22,057 bases of DNA from JAUWVG01 sp964633715 (GTDB taxonomy: Bacteria > Acidobacteriota > Aminicenantia > Aminicenantales > Aminicenantaceae), in NCBI GenBank assembly GCA_964633715.1, contig CAZWHQ010000057.1:1-22057 (forward strand). The letters are read 5' to 3'. Position numbers and translations under genes: made by a program. Position 1 is the stretch's first letter, and each line of letters begins with the position of its first letter. Below, one piece after another: positions 1 through 7,696 of the stretch. The notes beneath the pieces are model-generated. The model was not told the origin of the DNA and did not search any database. It was given only the letters and a program-made list of their open reading frames with translations.

Positions 1-35
1 GTTTTTCAGATTTTCAAAGCCAGGCCCCGATTCAT
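1..35. repeat. Partial copy of a MITE/REP-like palindromic repeat (copy 1)
   Basis: The first about 32 bases align, with one indel and a few substitutions, to positions 16042-16074 inside the element at 15977-16107. Both have a GTTTTTCA start, a run of T and A, then a GCC-x-G-x-CCCCGATT end. The copy is cut by the window edge, so its left half cannot be seen. It abuts the -35 box of the nadC promoter. Copies 2 and 3 carry recognisable inverted repeats; this one is called by similarity only. Confidence 0.5.
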
Positions 36-64
36 TTGACTGGATAGGGGACAGGGCATATAAT
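36..64 (+). promoter_or_regulatory. Sigma-70-type promoter of nadC, possibly giving a leaderless mRNA
   Basis: TTGACT (36-41) and a perfect TATAAT (59-64) are separated by exactly 17 nt. A start about 7 nt after the -10 box falls at about base 71, which is the A of the nadC ATG. No Shine-Dalgarno sequence lies between the -10 box and the ATG; the only purine-rich stretch (GGGGACAGGG, 47-56) is in the promoter spacer. The transcript would therefore be leaderless or nearly so. Confidence 0.65.
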
Positions 65-70
65 TTACTC

Positions 71-901
71 ATGAAAAGAGAAGTGGAGGCCATCATAGAA
101 AGAGCCTTAGAAGAAGATATGCCTTCTGGTGACATCACTTCAGAGAGCATCATCCCGCCAGAATCTCAATCAAAAGCCGTCATACTGGCTAAAGAAAACG
201 GGATTCTTGCAGGCCTTTCAGTAGCGGAAAGCGTATTTGCCAAAATCGATCCTTTGCTTTCGTTTGTTGCCCAAATAAAAGATGGTCAGAAGATCAAAAA
301 GGGGGATGTGCTGGCCGAACTGGAGGGAAACTCCATATCTCTTCTGAAAGGGGAACGGACAGCATTGAATTTTCTTCAGAGACTCTCGGGTATTGCAACG
401 ATAACGCGTCAATTCGTTATAGCCTTGGAGGGAGGTTCAACTAAAATACTTGATACAAGAAAAACGACACCTGGGCTGCGTGTGTTGGAGAAATATGCCG
501 TTAAGATGGGGGGTGGGCATAACCACCGACAGAGCCTCTCAGATATGGTATTGATTAAAGATAACCATATTAAGCTTGTCAAGGGAATTTCTGAAGCTGT
601 CCAACTGGCAAGAGATAAGGTTCATGGGGACATAAAGATTGAAGTCGAAACAACTTGTAGGGAAGAAGTGCTCGAAGCTGTCAGGAGCGGGGCAGACATG
701 ATCATGCTGGATAATATGACTTTGAACGAGATGAGAGACATTGTATCGATCGTCAAAGGGAGGGTTCCTCTCGAAATATCAGGAAATGTCGACCTGCAAA
801 CGTTAAAAGAATATGGCAATTTGGGGGTGGATTATATTTCTGTTGGCAGTTTGACACATTCCTTCAAATCATTGGACATCAGCATGGATATTATCGGATA
901 A
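71..901 (+). CDS. nadC: Nicotinate-nucleotide pyrophosphorylase (quinolinate phosphoribosyltransferase)
   Basis: This cytoplasmic enzyme converts quinolinate and PRPP to nicotinate mononucleotide, CO2 and PPi, the step that commits quinolinate to NAD. The 276-residue length is normal for the family. The N-terminus has the usual ALEEDMPSGDITSE signature (about residues 12-25). The barrel carries ERTALNF (about 95-101) and RLSGIAT, DTRKTTPG (128-135), GGGHNHR (about 147-153), KDNH (about 163-166) and MLDNM (about 212-216), which are the substrate-binding and catalytic elements of NadC. The start at 71 keeps the full N-terminal domain. There is no Shine-Dalgarno, but a strong promoter ends 6 nt before the ATG. 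nadB follows after 4 nt, so the two form a NAD biosynthesis operon. nadA (quinolinate synthase) is not in the window. Confidence 0.96.
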   Translation: MKREVEAIIERALEEDMPSGDITSESIIPPESQSKAVILAKENGILAGLSVAESVFAKIDPLLSFVAQIKDGQKIKKGDVLAELEGNSISLLKGERTALNFLQRLSGIATITRQFVIALEGGSTKILDTRKTTPGLRVLEKYAVKMGGGHNHRQSLSDMVLIKDNHIKLVKGISEAVQLARDKVHGDIKIEVETTCREEVLEAVRSGADMIMLDNMTLNEMRDIVSIVKGRVPLEISGNVDLQTLKEYGNLGVDYISVGSLTHSFKSLDISMDIIG

Positions 902-905
902 CATA

Positions 906-2480
906 ATGAAAAATGAAGAGGTTCTTAGTACAGATGTTCTCATTATCGGTTGTGGAATAGCTGGTGCAAGTGCTGCACTGGAAGCAGCAAAAAGTGGCCT
1001 AAAAGTTGTTCTCATCACGAAAAACTCGAAATTTGAGGAATCCAACACGTATTACGCACAGGGAGGGATTGTGTCTCGTGGCAAAGATGACCATCCGGGA
1101 TTGCTCAAAGAGGACATCATTGAGGCAGGAGACGGGATCAACAATCCTGAAGCCGTTGACATCCTAGTCAAGGAAGGTAAAAAGGCGGTGGAAAAAATTC
1201 TAATTAAAGAGTTGAACATCCCTTTTTCCCGCAGCTCACCGGATTCACTTGACTATGCCCAGGAAGCGGGTCACTCACGCAGACGTATTCTCCATATCAA
1301 AGATACGACCGGTAAAACGATCGAGGAGCGGCTTGTTCGAATGCTGAAAGATTTTTCGAATGTGACCTTCTTATCCAATCAAACGGCCGTTGACCTCCTC
1401 ACCATCCCTCATCATTCGAAAAATTTGACAGCTTATTATAAGGAACCTCAGTGCCTTGGCGCATATGTCCTGAATAACACGACCAATAGAGTTCATATTA
1501 TTTTTGCACCCTATACAATTTTGGCCACCGGAGGATGTGGTTCTGTCTACCTTCACACATCAAATCCCTCCACAGCTATTGGTGACGGTTATGCGATGGC
1601 CTTTCGGGCAGGAGCCCGCATTGTCAACATGGAATATATCCAATTTCACCCCACATCTCTATTTCACAGAGATTCCGATGGTTTCTTGATATCAGAAACT
1701 GTGAGAGGGGAAGGTGCTCGACTGAAAACACGAGAAGGCCAGACGTTTATGGAAAACTACAACAGCAAAAAAGAAATGGCTCCCCGTGATGAAGTTGCCC
1801 GGGCCATTTATGAAGAAATGATAAACAGCAATTCTGCCTATGTTAACCTTGACCTATTTTCTTATGCCAAATTTGATATAAAGAAGAGGTTTCCCCACAT
1901 TTACAAAACATGTTTGGAATTCGGAATCGATATCACTAAAGAGTCAATTCCTGTTGTCCCTGCCGCTCATTATTGCTGTGGGGGTGTTCTTGTTGACGGC
2001 TGGGGCAGGAGTTCCCTTAAAGGACTTTTTGCTGTCGGAGAGGTGGCCTGCACAGGAGTTCATGGGGCAAATCGCCTGGCTTCGACATCTCTTCTTGAAG
2101 GTTTAGTCTGGGGAACCAGAAGCGCCACACAAATTGTTAAACATTTTGATCCCGAGATTCCATGTGAGATCTCAGATATGCATGGCTGGTATTACTCTGA
2201 AAAGGAAGAAGAGGTTGATCCCGCACTGATCCACCAGGATTGGATGTCGATCCGGACAACATTGTGGAATTATGTAGGAATTATCCGGACAAAAAAACGA
2301 TTGGAAAGAGCAAGGGCTGATCTGGATTATCTCCGCCATAGAATTGAGAAATTTTATAAAGGAGCAAAAATGGATCCCCTTGTTGTGGGTTTGAAGCATG
2401 GAATCCAGGTTGCATGGTTGATCATGTTTGCCGCATTAAGCAATCCAGAGAGTCGAGGCGCCCACTTCATTCTAGATTGA
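906..2480 (+). CDS. nadB: L-aspartate oxidase
   Basis: This FAD enzyme oxidises L-aspartate to iminoaspartate, which NadA condenses into quinolinate, the substrate of the upstream nadC product. The 524 residues open with a Rossmann dinucleotide fold, GCGIAGAS (G15, G17, G20), and the FAD contact YYAQGGI (49-55). Next come the HSRRRILH segment, ATGGCGSVY, QFHPTSL, SETVRGEGARL (about 262-272), the AAHYCCGG segment, and FAVGEVACTGVHGANRLA near residue 373. The fumarate-reductase-type C-terminal helical domain ends ESRGAHFILD. Relatives usually run a few residues further, so the extreme C-terminus may be slightly short. The start lies 4 nt after the nadC stop with only a weak ribosome binding site, which suggests translational coupling. 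The gene order nadC-nadB differs from the common nadB-nadC order but keeps the same pathway logic. Confidence 0.96.
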   Translation: MKNEEVLSTDVLIIGCGIAGASAALEAAKSGLKVVLITKNSKFEESNTYYAQGGIVSRGKDDHPGLLKEDIIEAGDGINNPEAVDILVKEGKKAVEKILIKELNIPFSRSSPDSLDYAQEAGHSRRRILHIKDTTGKTIEERLVRMLKDFSNVTFLSNQTAVDLLTIPHHSKNLTAYYKEPQCLGAYVLNNTTNRVHIIFAPYTILATGGCGSVYLHTSNPSTAIGDGYAMAFRAGARIVNMEYIQFHPTSLFHRDSDGFLISETVRGEGARLKTREGQTFMENYNSKKEMAPRDEVARAIYEEMINSNSAYVNLDLFSYAKFDIKKRFPHIYKTCLEFGIDITKESIPVVPAAHYCCGGVLVDGWGRSSLKGLFAVGEVACTGVHGANRLASTSLLEGLVWGTRSATQIVKHFDPEIPCEISDMHGWYYSEKEEEVDPALIHQDWMSIRTTLWNYVGIIRTKKRLERARADLDYLRHRIEKFYKGAKMDPLVVGLKHGIQVAWLIMFAALSNPESRGAHFILD

Positions 2481-2533
2481 AGACACTCCTGCGTCACAAA
2501 ACATTTACAGTGGAGAATTTAGGGAACTTATTT

Positions 2534-2539
2534 TATAAT
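2534..2539 (+). promoter_or_regulatory. Possible -10 box upstream of ileS
   Basis: A perfect TATAAT lies in the 89-nt gap between nadB and ileS, 30 nt before the ileS ATG. The best -35-like hexamer, TTTACA at 2504-2509, is 24 nt away, which is too far; at 17 nt the hexamer is TGGAGA. ileS may have its own promoter, or it may be read through from nadCB. Confidence 0.3.
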
Positions 2540-2569
2540 AGCTGTTTAAAGTTTTTTTTGGAGCGATTA

Positions 2570-5350
2570 ATGTTCGAAGCAGATAAAATTAAAGACACAC
2601 TTAACCTCCCCCAGACATCGTTTTCTATGAAGGCCAAACTTGCCTTAAAGGAACCTGAGATTCTAAAACATTGGGATCAAATTAAACTGTATCAGAAGAT
2701 TCAGGAAAAAAACCAAGACAAACCAACATTTATTCTACATGATGGCCCTCCCTATGCCAACGGCAACATCCATTTGGGAACAGCCCTGAATAAAATACTT
2801 AAAGATTTTATTGTCCGAACAAAGTCCATGCTGGGTCATCGAGCTCCGTATGTGCCGGGCTGGGATTGCCACGGATTACCCATCGAAATCAAGGTCGATA
2901 AAATCTTGGGCAACAAAAAGCAGGACATGTCTATCATTGAAGTGAGAGAGGAGTGTAAGAAATACGCTTTAAAATTTGTAGACATTCAGAGGAAACAATT
3001 TAAAAGGTTGGGTGTCTTTGGAGATTGGGCCAAACCCTATTTGACCATGAATCCCGAGTATGAGGGAGAAATCTTGCGGTATCTGGCCGCTTTTTTTTCG
3101 TCTGGGAGTGTCTACAAAGGGAAAAAACCTGTCTATTGGTGTCCTGACTGTCAGACTGCACTGGCCGAAGCGGAAATCGAATATCAGGACCGAAAATCAC
3201 CCTCCATCTATGTTAAATTCCCTATGAAATCCGATCTTTCTTTAGAGTTTCCGGCACTAAAGGGAAAGGATGTATCTGTTCTAATCTGGACTACTACACC
3301 TTGGACTCTTCCAGCTAACCTGGCCATCGCCTTTCATCCCGATTATGAATATGAGGCATTTGAAACAGAGGGACATGTCTATATTGCAGCCAAACGTTTG
3401 GTCCCGGTGCTTGTTGAAGAACTTGGATTTAAAGAGATCCATGTCCTAGCGACGTTTCTCGGAAAAGACATGGAAGGAAAAAAGGCAAAACACCCCTTTC
3501 TCCATAGAGAGTCAAAATTCGTTTTAGCTGATTATGTCACACTGGATCAGGGAACAGGAGCCGTGCATACCGCACCCGGACATGGTCATGAAGATTACAT
3601 GACCGGAGTTGATTATGGACTTGATATTTACACTCCTGTGGACAGTGAAGGAAAATTTGTTTCTCAAGTTGAGAAATATGCAGGCCAGAACGTTTTTGAT
3701 GCAAATAAGAACATCACTGGGGATATGCAGAAAGACGGCACTCTCCTGAAAGAAGACGAAGTCGAACATTCCTACCCCCACTGTTGGCGGTGCAAAAATC
3801 CAGTGATTTTTCGTGCGACGGCTCAATGGTTTATCTCAATGGATAAGAGTGAACTGCGGAAGAAAGCTTTAGAAGAGATCAAAAATGTCGAGTGGATTCC
3901 CTCTTGGGGAGAAGAACGTATCGCCAATATGGTCGAAGCTCGTCCCGATTGGTGCATATCCAGGCAGCGCTCCTGGGGTGTACCCATTCCTGCTTTCAAC
4001 TGTTTGGATTGTGGATCAATCCTGGCGAATGAAACCATCACATTAAAGATTGCCGATGTCTTTTCTCAAGAAGGCTCCAATTCATGGTTCCTCAGTTCAG
4101 CAGAAGAACTTCTGCCTCCAAATACCAAATGTGAAGAATGTGGATCCACTAACTTAAAAAAGGAACACAATATTCTTGATGTGTGGTTTGAGTCGGGAGC
4201 CAGTTTTAATGTTCTGAATAGGCGAGAGGACCTTCAGTGGCCAGCGGATGTCTATATTGAAGGACATGATCAGTACAGAGGTTGGTTCAACAGTTCTCTT
4301 CTCATTGGTGTGGGAGCAAAGGAGGCTTCTCCTTATAAATCGTGCATCACACACGGTTTTGTCCTGGATGATGAAGGGCGGGGTATGTCAAAATCCCTCG
4401 GAAATGTTATTGAACCAGAGGAATTCATTTCAAAAAATGGCGCCGAAATCTTGAGATTGTGGGCAGCTATGCTCAATTACAAGGAAGACGCACGTTTCGG
4501 GAAAGAGACTCAACAACGATTGGCCGAGGCCTACCGTAAAATCAGGAATACTTGGAGATTCATCTTAGGAAATATCCATGACTACTCGCCGGAGACAGAA
4601 GAAGTTCCCTTGCAGGATATGCAAATCTTTGATAGATGGATAGGCGAAAAATGCACTAAAGTCGGGCGCAAAATTCTAAAAGCCTACGAATCTTATGAGT
4701 ATCATGTCATATTCCATACTGTCTATAATTTTTTCACGGTCGATTTGAGTTCATTATACCTAGATGTGCTCAAAGATAGACTATACTGTTCAGGGAAGGA
4801 TTCTTTGCTGCGAAAATCGGCACAGACCGCCCTCTTTAAGATCCTCAAATCGACTCTTGTTCTGCTGTCTCCTATTCTGCCCTTCACTTCAGAAGAAGCA
4901 TGGGATGTCCTGCCGGATTTTAAAGACAAATCCGAGTCTGTTCACCTTGAATTGTTTCCTCGATTTGAGGAAAAATGGTTGCACGAGGATATCTATCAGG
5001 AATGGGAAAGTCTTGTGGCTGTTCGTGAGAACGTTCAAAAAGAGATAGAAATAGCCCGTGAAAAGAAACTCATCGGGAATTCGCTTGAAGCGCGAATCGT
5101 TCTGTATGTTCAAGGTGGTGATTTATATTCTGTGCTTAAGAAATTCGAGACAGAACTGCCCAATCTCTTTATCGTATCGGAGGTAGAGCTGAAATCTGGG
5201 CCGAATAAAGAATTGACTGTGGATGTTGAAAAAGCAGTTGGAGAGAAATGTCAGAGATGCTGGAACTTCTCGTCCTATGTGGGTACGAGTCAACAGTTTC
5301 CTCTTTTCTGCAAACGATGCGAGGATGTTGTAGAGAGAATAAATCTATGA
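2570..5350 (+). CDS. ileS: Isoleucyl-tRNA synthetase
   Basis: This class I synthetase charges tRNA-Ile and edits valine. The start is placed at 2570 (926 residues). GGAG at 2560-2563 sits 6 nt upstream, and the reading frame open before it only overlaps the end of nadB. Landmarks in order are PYANGNIHLGT with the HIGH-type motif HLGT at 68-71, the editing-domain TTTPWTLPAN (about 241) and GTGAVHTAPGHGHEDY (about 328), and WCISRQRSWGVPIP (about 461). A CxxC...CxxC zinc knuckle lies at about 478 and 521, then DVWFESG (about 537) and the KMSKS loop written GMSKS with MSKS at 606-609. The C-terminal zinc finger has CQRC at 894-897 and CKRC at 914-917. It is therefore the bacterial type with the zinc-binding C-terminus. 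It opens a run of four overlapping genes. Confidence 0.97.
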   Translation: MFEADKIKDTLNLPQTSFSMKAKLALKEPEILKHWDQIKLYQKIQEKNQDKPTFILHDGPPYANGNIHLGTALNKILKDFIVRTKSMLGHRAPYVPGWDCHGLPIEIKVDKILGNKKQDMSIIEVREECKKYALKFVDIQRKQFKRLGVFGDWAKPYLTMNPEYEGEILRYLAAFFSSGSVYKGKKPVYWCPDCQTALAEAEIEYQDRKSPSIYVKFPMKSDLSLEFPALKGKDVSVLIWTTTPWTLPANLAIAFHPDYEYEAFETEGHVYIAAKRLVPVLVEELGFKEIHVLATFLGKDMEGKKAKHPFLHRESKFVLADYVTLDQGTGAVHTAPGHGHEDYMTGVDYGLDIYTPVDSEGKFVSQVEKYAGQNVFDANKNITGDMQKDGTLLKEDEVEHSYPHCWRCKNPVIFRATAQWFISMDKSELRKKALEEIKNVEWIPSWGEERIANMVEARPDWCISRQRSWGVPIPAFNCLDCGSILANETITLKIADVFSQEGSNSWFLSSAEELLPPNTKCEECGSTNLKKEHNILDVWFESGASFNVLNRREDLQWPADVYIEGHDQYRGWFNSSLLIGVGAKEASPYKSCITHGFVLDDEGRGMSKSLGNVIEPEEFISKNGAEILRLWAAMLNYKEDARFGKETQQRLAEAYRKIRNTWRFILGNIHDYSPETEEVPLQDMQIFDRWIGEKCTKVGRKILKAYESYEYHVIFHTVYNFFTVDLSSLYLDVLKDRLYCSGKDSLLRKSAQTALFKILKSTLVLLSPILPFTSEEAWDVLPDFKDKSESVHLELFPRFEEKWLHEDIYQEWESLVAVRENVQKEIEIAREKKLIGNSLEARIVLYVQGGDLYSVLKKFETELPNLFIVSEVELKSGPNKELTVDVEKAVGEKCQRCWNFSSYVGTSQQFPLFCKRCEDVVERINL

Positions 5351-5826
5351 GATATCGGTCAAAATATCTCGTTATCATTGCTGTATTGCTCTCCTTTGAT
5401 CAGATCACAAAAACCATGATTTCCCGAAGCATAGAACCTTACGGTACACAGGCTGTTATTCCTGGCTTTTTCGATCTTGTTCATGTCCATAACAAGGGGG
5501 CAATTTTTGGTTTTTTTTCGAATGCCGGCAGCTCTTTTTTATTTATAATTCTGACTATTTTTTCCCTGGCTGCACTGGGTTTGGTCGTCTATTATTTTAT
5601 TAAAACTCCGGCCTCTGAAAAACTCATGCATGTCTCTTTAGCTCTCATTCTGGCCGGAGCTCTGGGAAACCAACTCGATCGAATTGTTAGAGGGTATGTG
5701 ATAGATTTTTTAGACTTTAGGTTCTGGGGTTGGCATTGGCCTTCCTTTAATGTAGCTGATTCCTGTATCTCAACAGGAGCGGTGCTCCTGATTTTTATAT
5801 TTTTCTTCAAGAGAGGTCCTGAATAA
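5347..5826 (+). CDS. lspA: Lipoprotein signal peptidase (signal peptidase II)
   Basis: This inner-membrane aspartyl protease removes signal peptides from diacylated prolipoproteins, acting after Lgt. The start is ATG at 5347, overlapping the ileS stop by 4 nt (ATGA), which gives a normal 159-residue protein. Motifs are DQ at 18-19, NKGAIFGFF from residue 49, GNQLDR (107-112), VIDF with D120, and FNVAD with D138. D120 and D138 are the likely catalytic aspartates. Four hydrophobic segments span the chain. The ileS-lspA pairing is widespread in bacteria. lgt begins on the last base of this gene, so the two lipoprotein-processing enzymes are translationally coupled. Confidence 0.96.
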   Translation: MRYRSKYLVIIAVLLSFDQITKTMISRSIEPYGTQAVIPGFFDLVHVHNKGAIFGFFSNAGSSFLFIILTIFSLAALGLVVYYFIKTPASEKLMHVSLALILAGALGNQLDRIVRGYVIDFLDFRFWGWHWPSFNVADSCISTGAVLLIFIFFFKRGPE

Positions 5827-6659
5827 TGCTCCCAATACTTTTTAAAATTGGCCCAATAAATATATTCGGTTTAAGTCTGGGCACCATCACCATCCACACT
5901 TATGGATTCATGATGGCTTTGGGTGTGGCAATGGGTTTGTTGTTCCTCTATGTTCAGGCAAAAAAACAAGACCTGCCTGCATCTAAGCTCATCGACGTGG
6001 CGTTTTATACCATTATTGTCGCTTTGGTGGGTGCCAAGCTCATTCTGTTCTTTGGAGATTTGTCCTATTATCTCCAGAATCCCAAACATATTTTTAGTCT
6101 TGCCCGTTCCGGAGGTGTTTTTCAAGGAGGATTGGCGTTTGGTTTTTTCTTTGCTCTGTGGCTTCTTCGCAGAAATAAAATCCCTGCTTGGAAAACGGCT
6201 GATATAATCGGTCCGGCTCTTGCCCTCGGCCATGGGTTTGGCCGTTTGGGCTGTTTCAGTGCTGGGTGTTGTTATGGATCGGAATGTGCCGTTCCCTGGG
6301 GGGTAACGTTCCACAGTGAATATGCCCACAACCTCACGGGAATTCCTTTGGATACGATGCTTCATCCTACACAACTTTATGAGTCGTTCTTAAACTTTAC
6401 AAACTTTCTTATTCTTTTTTTCATCTTGAGAAAAAAGCGTTTTGATGGTCAAGTCATCTCATTCTACATCATCAACTATTCAATCATCAGGTATTTTGTC
6501 GAGTTTTTCAGAGGTGACCATGAATCCAAAGTTTATCTTATCCAAAATGCCTCTCCCTATTTAAGTGTGTCCTATCCGCAATTATTCTCTTTCCTGAGTT
6601 TAATTGCAGGATTTATTCTCCTTTTTATCTTGAAAAAAAAACAGAAACTAAGTGCCTAA
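5826..6659 (+). CDS. lgt: Phosphatidylglycerol-prolipoprotein diacylglyceryl transferase
   Basis: This multi-pass membrane enzyme transfers diacylglyceryl from phosphatidylglycerol to the lipobox cysteine of prolipoproteins, the first step before LspA. The 277 residues carry HTYGFMMALG near the N-terminus, FQGGLAFGFF, the Lgt signature HGFGRLGCFSAGCCYG (from H136, with R140), HPTQLYES from 180, and RYFVEFFRGD from 222. The ATG overlaps the lspA stop by one base (TAATG). The following pseudouridine synthase overlaps its 3' end by 8 nt. The chain ends in a lysine-rich cytoplasmic tail. Together with lspA it shows that the cell makes lipoproteins. Confidence 0.96.
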   Translation: MLPILFKIGPINIFGLSLGTITIHTYGFMMALGVAMGLLFLYVQAKKQDLPASKLIDVAFYTIIVALVGAKLILFFGDLSYYLQNPKHIFSLARSGGVFQGGLAFGFFFALWLLRRNKIPAWKTADIIGPALALGHGFGRLGCFSAGCCYGSECAVPWGVTFHSEYAHNLTGIPLDTMLHPTQLYESFLNFTNFLILFFILRKKRFDGQVISFYIINYSIIRYFVEFFRGDHESKVYLIQNASPYLSVSYPQLFSFLSLIAGFILLFILKKKQKLSA

Positions 6660-7572
6660 AACATCATTCTTGATTCATCCCGATTCGGGACAAGATCAAC
6701 GAGTGGACATCTATCTGTCTCAGAAGTATCCTCAACTCAGCCGTTCATATATTCAAAGGTTAACACAGGACTTTCGCGTCAAAATAAATGGTCATAGTGT
6801 AAAACCGAGTTATCGTTTGAAAATTGGTGATACAGTTGAAATAGATATACATGCTTTGGTTCCTCCACAAGACCCAATTTTGGCCGAGAATATTCCGATC
6901 AAGTCTCTCTTTGAAGATGAATCTATACTGGTGATTGAAAAGCCCTCAGGATTGGTTGTGCATCCCGGAGCCGGAACCTCCAAGCACACTCTTGTCAATG
7001 CATTGCTCTATTTTTATCCATCATTAAGAGAAGTGGGAGAAAAAGAACGCCCAGGCATTGTTCATCGTCTGGATAAGGAGACCTCGGGTGTTATGGTTGT
7101 GGCCAAAACTCACCTGGCATATGAAGAACTTCAACGCCAATTTAAAGCCCGAGAGGTGGAAAAGCTATACATAGGGCTTGTATGGGGAAAAATACCTGAA
7201 AAGGAAGGGCAGATCACATGGGCTGTTGGACGTCATGAAAAGAAAAGACAAAAAATTTCGATCAGGACAAAAAAGCCGAAGGCAGCAGAAACCCATTTCA
7301 CGGTTAAACAAGAATGGAGTGAATTTTCTTTACTCGAAATTAAGCCTCTCACGGGGAGAACACATCAAATTAGAGTTCATTTTGCGGCTTTAGGACATCC
7401 GATTATTGGAGATAATAGATACGGTCGGAAAAAAACAAGCCCCCAAATATCTCGTTTGTTTCTTCATGCTTTTCAGCTGGCTTTTAAACATCCAAGCTCA
7501 AAAGAAAGGGTGGAATTCAGTTCCCCCCTCCCGCAAGAACTTAGTAAATTCCTCGAAAATTTGTCTCCATAA
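6652..7572 (+). CDS. rluD: RluA/RluD-family 23S rRNA pseudouridine synthase
   Basis: This enzyme isomerises specific uridines of 23S rRNA to pseudouridine. The 306 residues have an N-terminal S4 RNA-binding domain (about 15-60, SRSYIQRLTQDFRVKING). The catalytic domain has HRLDKETSG with nucleophile D141, followed by KPLTGRTHQIRVHFAALGHP. The start is GTG at 6652, within the end of lgt (8-nt overlap), with only a poor ribosome binding site, so it is probably translated by coupling. The presence of S4 and the length favour RluD over RluA or RluC, but target positions cannot be read from sequence. It is the last gene of the ileS run. No convincing terminator follows it. Confidence 0.9.
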   Translation: MPKTSFLIHPDSGQDQRVDIYLSQKYPQLSRSYIQRLTQDFRVKINGHSVKPSYRLKIGDTVEIDIHALVPPQDPILAENIPIKSLFEDESILVIEKPSGLVVHPGAGTSKHTLVNALLYFYPSLREVGEKERPGIVHRLDKETSGVMVVAKTHLAYEELQRQFKAREVEKLYIGLVWGKIPEKEGQITWAVGRHEKKRQKISIRTKKPKAAETHFTVKQEWSEFSLLEIKPLTGRTHQIRVHFAALGHPIIGDNRYGRKKTSPQISRLFLHAFQLAFKHPSSKERVEFSSPLPQELSKFLENLSP

Positions 7573-7587
7573 ATTCATCTTTTTTTC

Positions 7588-7617
7588 TTGAGTAACAGGG
7601 AATAATTGTTGTATTAT
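7588..7617 (+). promoter_or_regulatory. Predicted promoter of the EF-G-like gene
   Basis: TTGAGT (7588-7593) and TATTAT (7612-7617) are spaced by 18 nt in the 124-nt gap after rluD, giving a leader of about 70 nt. A second -35-like TTGACC at 7633-7638 has no good -10 partner at 17 nt. A strong ribosome binding site, GGAGG at 7685-7689, sits 7 nt before the ATG. Confidence 0.5.
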
Positions 7618-7696
7618 ACATCTTGTATTTTTTTGACCTGACGGTTGTTTTAAAAATAAAAATGAACAATTATTATGCAATGCTGGAGGCCTGAAG

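Noticed and set aside
2414..2569. Upstream extension of ileS overlapping the end of nadB
   Set aside because: IleRS homology begins just after MFEADKIK; a good GGAG precedes 2570, and the extension is out-of-frame nadB sequence and intergenic DNA.
2481..2569. T-box or other riboswitch before ileS
   Set aside because: The gap is only 89 nt and shows no T-box sequence, specifier stem or antiterminator.
5248..5346. Upstream extension of lspA inside ileS
   Set aside because: The ATGA overlap at 5347 gives a normal LspA length and N-terminal helix; the extension is ileS zinc-finger DNA in another frame.
5871..6374. 167-residue open frame on the minus strand
   Set aside because: It lies wholly within lgt, whose motifs are intact, and has no ribosome binding site or recognisable domain.
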